Below are positions 62,701-64,000 of a stretch of 64,000 nt of DNA, one piece after another. The notes under the pieces were generated by a model. That model saw only the letters and a list, made by a program, of their open reading frames with translations, did not search any database and was not told where the DNA came from. Within the stretch, counting starts at the first letter, position 1, and each line of letters begins with the position of its first letter. The position numbers were made by a program, and so were the translations under genes. This DNA is from Apophysomyces variabilis. Taxonomy: Eukaryota; Mucoromycota; Mucoromycetes; Mucorales; Mucoraceae. The DNA lies in contig MZZL01000387.1 in NCBI GenBank assembly GCA_002749535.1, positions 327,249 through 391,248 of the forward strand, given 5' to 3'.

Positions 62701-63182
62701 GAAACTCCTTCGTAGTTCAAGAGAAATGCAATGAAATGCAAGTGGTCCCTATTGTATTCTTCTAATCAGAAAACAACAAACAATGAAGGAAGAGGTTAGG
62801 GCCAATGTTGGTTAGCAAACAAAGAGAGTTACAAACATAGTCATAAAGATACGTGTAAGAAAATTACCGAAGCTGGTCCTCTTGAAAAGGGATAGAACCT
62901 CAAGGGCTGCAATAACATAAATAATTTCCGTTCATCGTTCCGCGGTTGAACGACGATTCGCTTGAGCAACATGGTTATAATAGATCCTCGGATTGAAAAG
63001 GATAAGGGCCATGAAATAGTTGTTTCTGGTAACCGCGGAACCCTTCCTTTCTATCCCGCGGAATCCTTTCAGCACTGACAGGATCCAAACTACAGGAATT
63101 GCCTATAAAACCAAGCTGATTTTTTCCATCTCATCAGCTTTATTTACCTATCTTTCAATACTATTAAACACTTCTTAAAACT
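59701..63182. other. Gene-poor region between the ABC transporter and GFA1
   Basis: Short frames of unclear status: 59990-59895 minus (hydrophobic, ending at a good GTAAGT donor at ~59897, possibly an upstream exon of the ABC gene); 61117-60773 minus (114 codons, no domain known to me); 61264-61470 and 61698-62006 plus. The Fanzor-like scrap at ~62.3 kb is listed separately. 62750-63180 is the GFA1 promoter side. Confidence 0.35.
62300..62452 (+). pseudogene. Possible Fanzor/TnpB zinc-ribbon + RuvC-III remnant
   Basis: The frame at ~62307-62452 reads VTLQAALRCSSCKAHWNRDT then LGAKNTRGRYYFHDAER and ends at TAG near 62454. CxxC followed by HWNRDxLGAKN is the end of the TnpB/Fanzor C-terminal domain: the second zinc-ribbon pair and the RuvC-III Asp (compare CKTVWNRDCNAS in the 31.7-kb locus). 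The upstream first CxxC pair and RuvC-I/II are not recognisable, so this is at best a scrap of a second, divergent copy. Confidence 0.4.
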
Positions 63183-64000
63183 ATGTGTGGCATCTTCGGG
63201 TAAAATTCACCCAATTGACGTCTTATATGTTTCTGATCGATGGCCTTGTTAGTTACTGCAACTACCTCGTCGAAAGAAACAGAAAGTTCGTATTGGACAC
63301 TCTTCTTAACGGCCTGTCACGTTTGGAATACAGAGGATACGATTCTGCAGGTCAGATTTATAAACCGAAAAGATAAACATTTAACATGCTTTATTATACA
63401 GGCTTGGCTGTCGACGGCGATGAAGAGAAGGAGACCTACATTTTTAAGCAAGTTGGAAAAGTAGCAGCTCTCAGAGAATTGACATTCAATCAGCCTGTGG
63501 ACTTTGAGAAGACTTTCATTAGTCATTGTGGCATGGTAAACCACTTAGCTAGAAAACTAGAATGATGCATGGACTGACAAAGTAATGGTTATTCAGGCTC
63601 ATACTCGTTGGGCTACGCATGGACAGCCTTCCCAGCTCAACTCCCACCCACATAGATCGGATATCAATTGCGAATTCTCCGTCGTCCACAACGGTATCAT
63701 TACTAATTTCAAGGAAATCAAAACACTTCTTCTCAAAAAGGGTGCTACTTTTGAGACCGATACGGATACGGAATGTGTTGCGAAGCTCATCAAATACATC
63801 TATGATTCGAATAAAGATGCTGATTTGACGTTTGCTTCGCTTGTGAAGGCCGTTGTGAAAGAATTGGTAAGACATCAAGGAAAACAAAAACACACCACAG
63901 AAACTAAGCCCAACCATAGGAAGGAAGCTTTGCTTTTCTTTTCAGGAGCAGTCATTTCCCCAATGAAATGGTTGCTGCCCGTCGCGGATCACCTCTTCTT
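63183..64000 (+). CDS. GFA1: Glutamine-fructose-6-phosphate aminotransferase, 5' part (runs off the window)
   Basis: Exons 63183-63199 (17 nt), 63253-63350, 63402-63535, 63597-63866 and 63920 onward, all in frame. The protein begins [20 protein letters not shown], so Cys2 becomes the N-terminal nucleophile of the class II (Ntn) glutaminase once Met1 is removed. Further glutaminase blocks: [67 protein letters not shown] and [20 protein letters not shown]. It makes glucosamine-6-phosphate from fructose-6-phosphate and glutamine, the first committed step to UDP-GlcNAc, chitin and glycans. The isomerase (SIS) half lies beyond base 64000. The first intron splits the codon right after the sixth residue. 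Confidence 0.95.

Overview
The window is nuclear DNA from an intron-rich fungus. The genes carry many short introns (mostly 45-90 nt, GT...AG, some with CTAAC-type branch sites). They include fungus-typical proteins: an Anp1/Mnn9-family mannosyltransferase, a Bem2-like RhoGAP and Gfa1. Mixed in are relics of gene families I associate with Mucoromycota (Mucorales and relatives): DDE transposases, a PD-(D/E)XK-like ORF, a 'GRRCDLII' family, and Fanzor/TnpB-like nucleases. An early-diverging fungus, probably Mucoromycota, is my inference; the species cannot be read from the sequence. I recognised no rRNA, tRNA or CRISPR array.

Layout. 0-10.8 kb is transposon-rich: a DDE transposase end (1-213), a broken PD-(D/E)XK-like ORF between inverted arrays of a 9-bp repeat (513-1866), one ordinary gene (GUCD1-like, 2402-3397), a LINE reverse-transcriptase relic (~4.6-5.9 kb), AT-rich gene-poor DNA and a second DDE relic (~10.3-10.8 kb). 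11.2-24 kb is a compact gene block: an RRM/CCHC/RS splicing factor, an NCBP3-like cap-binding protein, a complete IRE1 stress sensor, a mitochondrial TACO1/YebC factor, a cyclin with an odd hydrophobic tail, a REEP-type ER-shaping protein and a KTVRF-motif protein. 24-28.5 kb is low-complexity spacer with one unrecognised multi-exon candidate. 28.5-31.9 kb holds a decayed Fanzor locus with a small palindromic insertion. 32.4-63 kb is again mostly housekeeping genes: kelch-BTB protein, aldehyde dehydrogenase, complex I 24-kDa subunit, AIG1/FAR-17a membrane protein, Mnn9-like glycosyltransferase, SWIRM protein, a 2,143-residue Bem2-like protein and an ABCB8-like mitochondrial ABC transporter. 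Between the last of these and the right edge lies a possible second Fanzor-type zinc-ribbon scrap (~62.3 kb). GFA1 starts at 63183 and runs off the window.

Functional themes: secretory-pathway and cell-wall homeostasis (IRE1, REEP, Mnn9-like, Gfa1, Bem2-like), mitochondria (TACO1, 24-kDa subunit, ABC transporter) and RNA processing (SR protein, NCBP3). They sit next to each other but do not form one pathway. Most exon models were checked by hand: for IRE1, TACO1, SRSF7-like, NCBP3, GUCD1-like, kelch-BTB, ALDH, NDUFV2-like, Mnn9-like, SWIRM, REEP and Bem2-like the summed exon lengths are multiples of three and every junction keeps frame.
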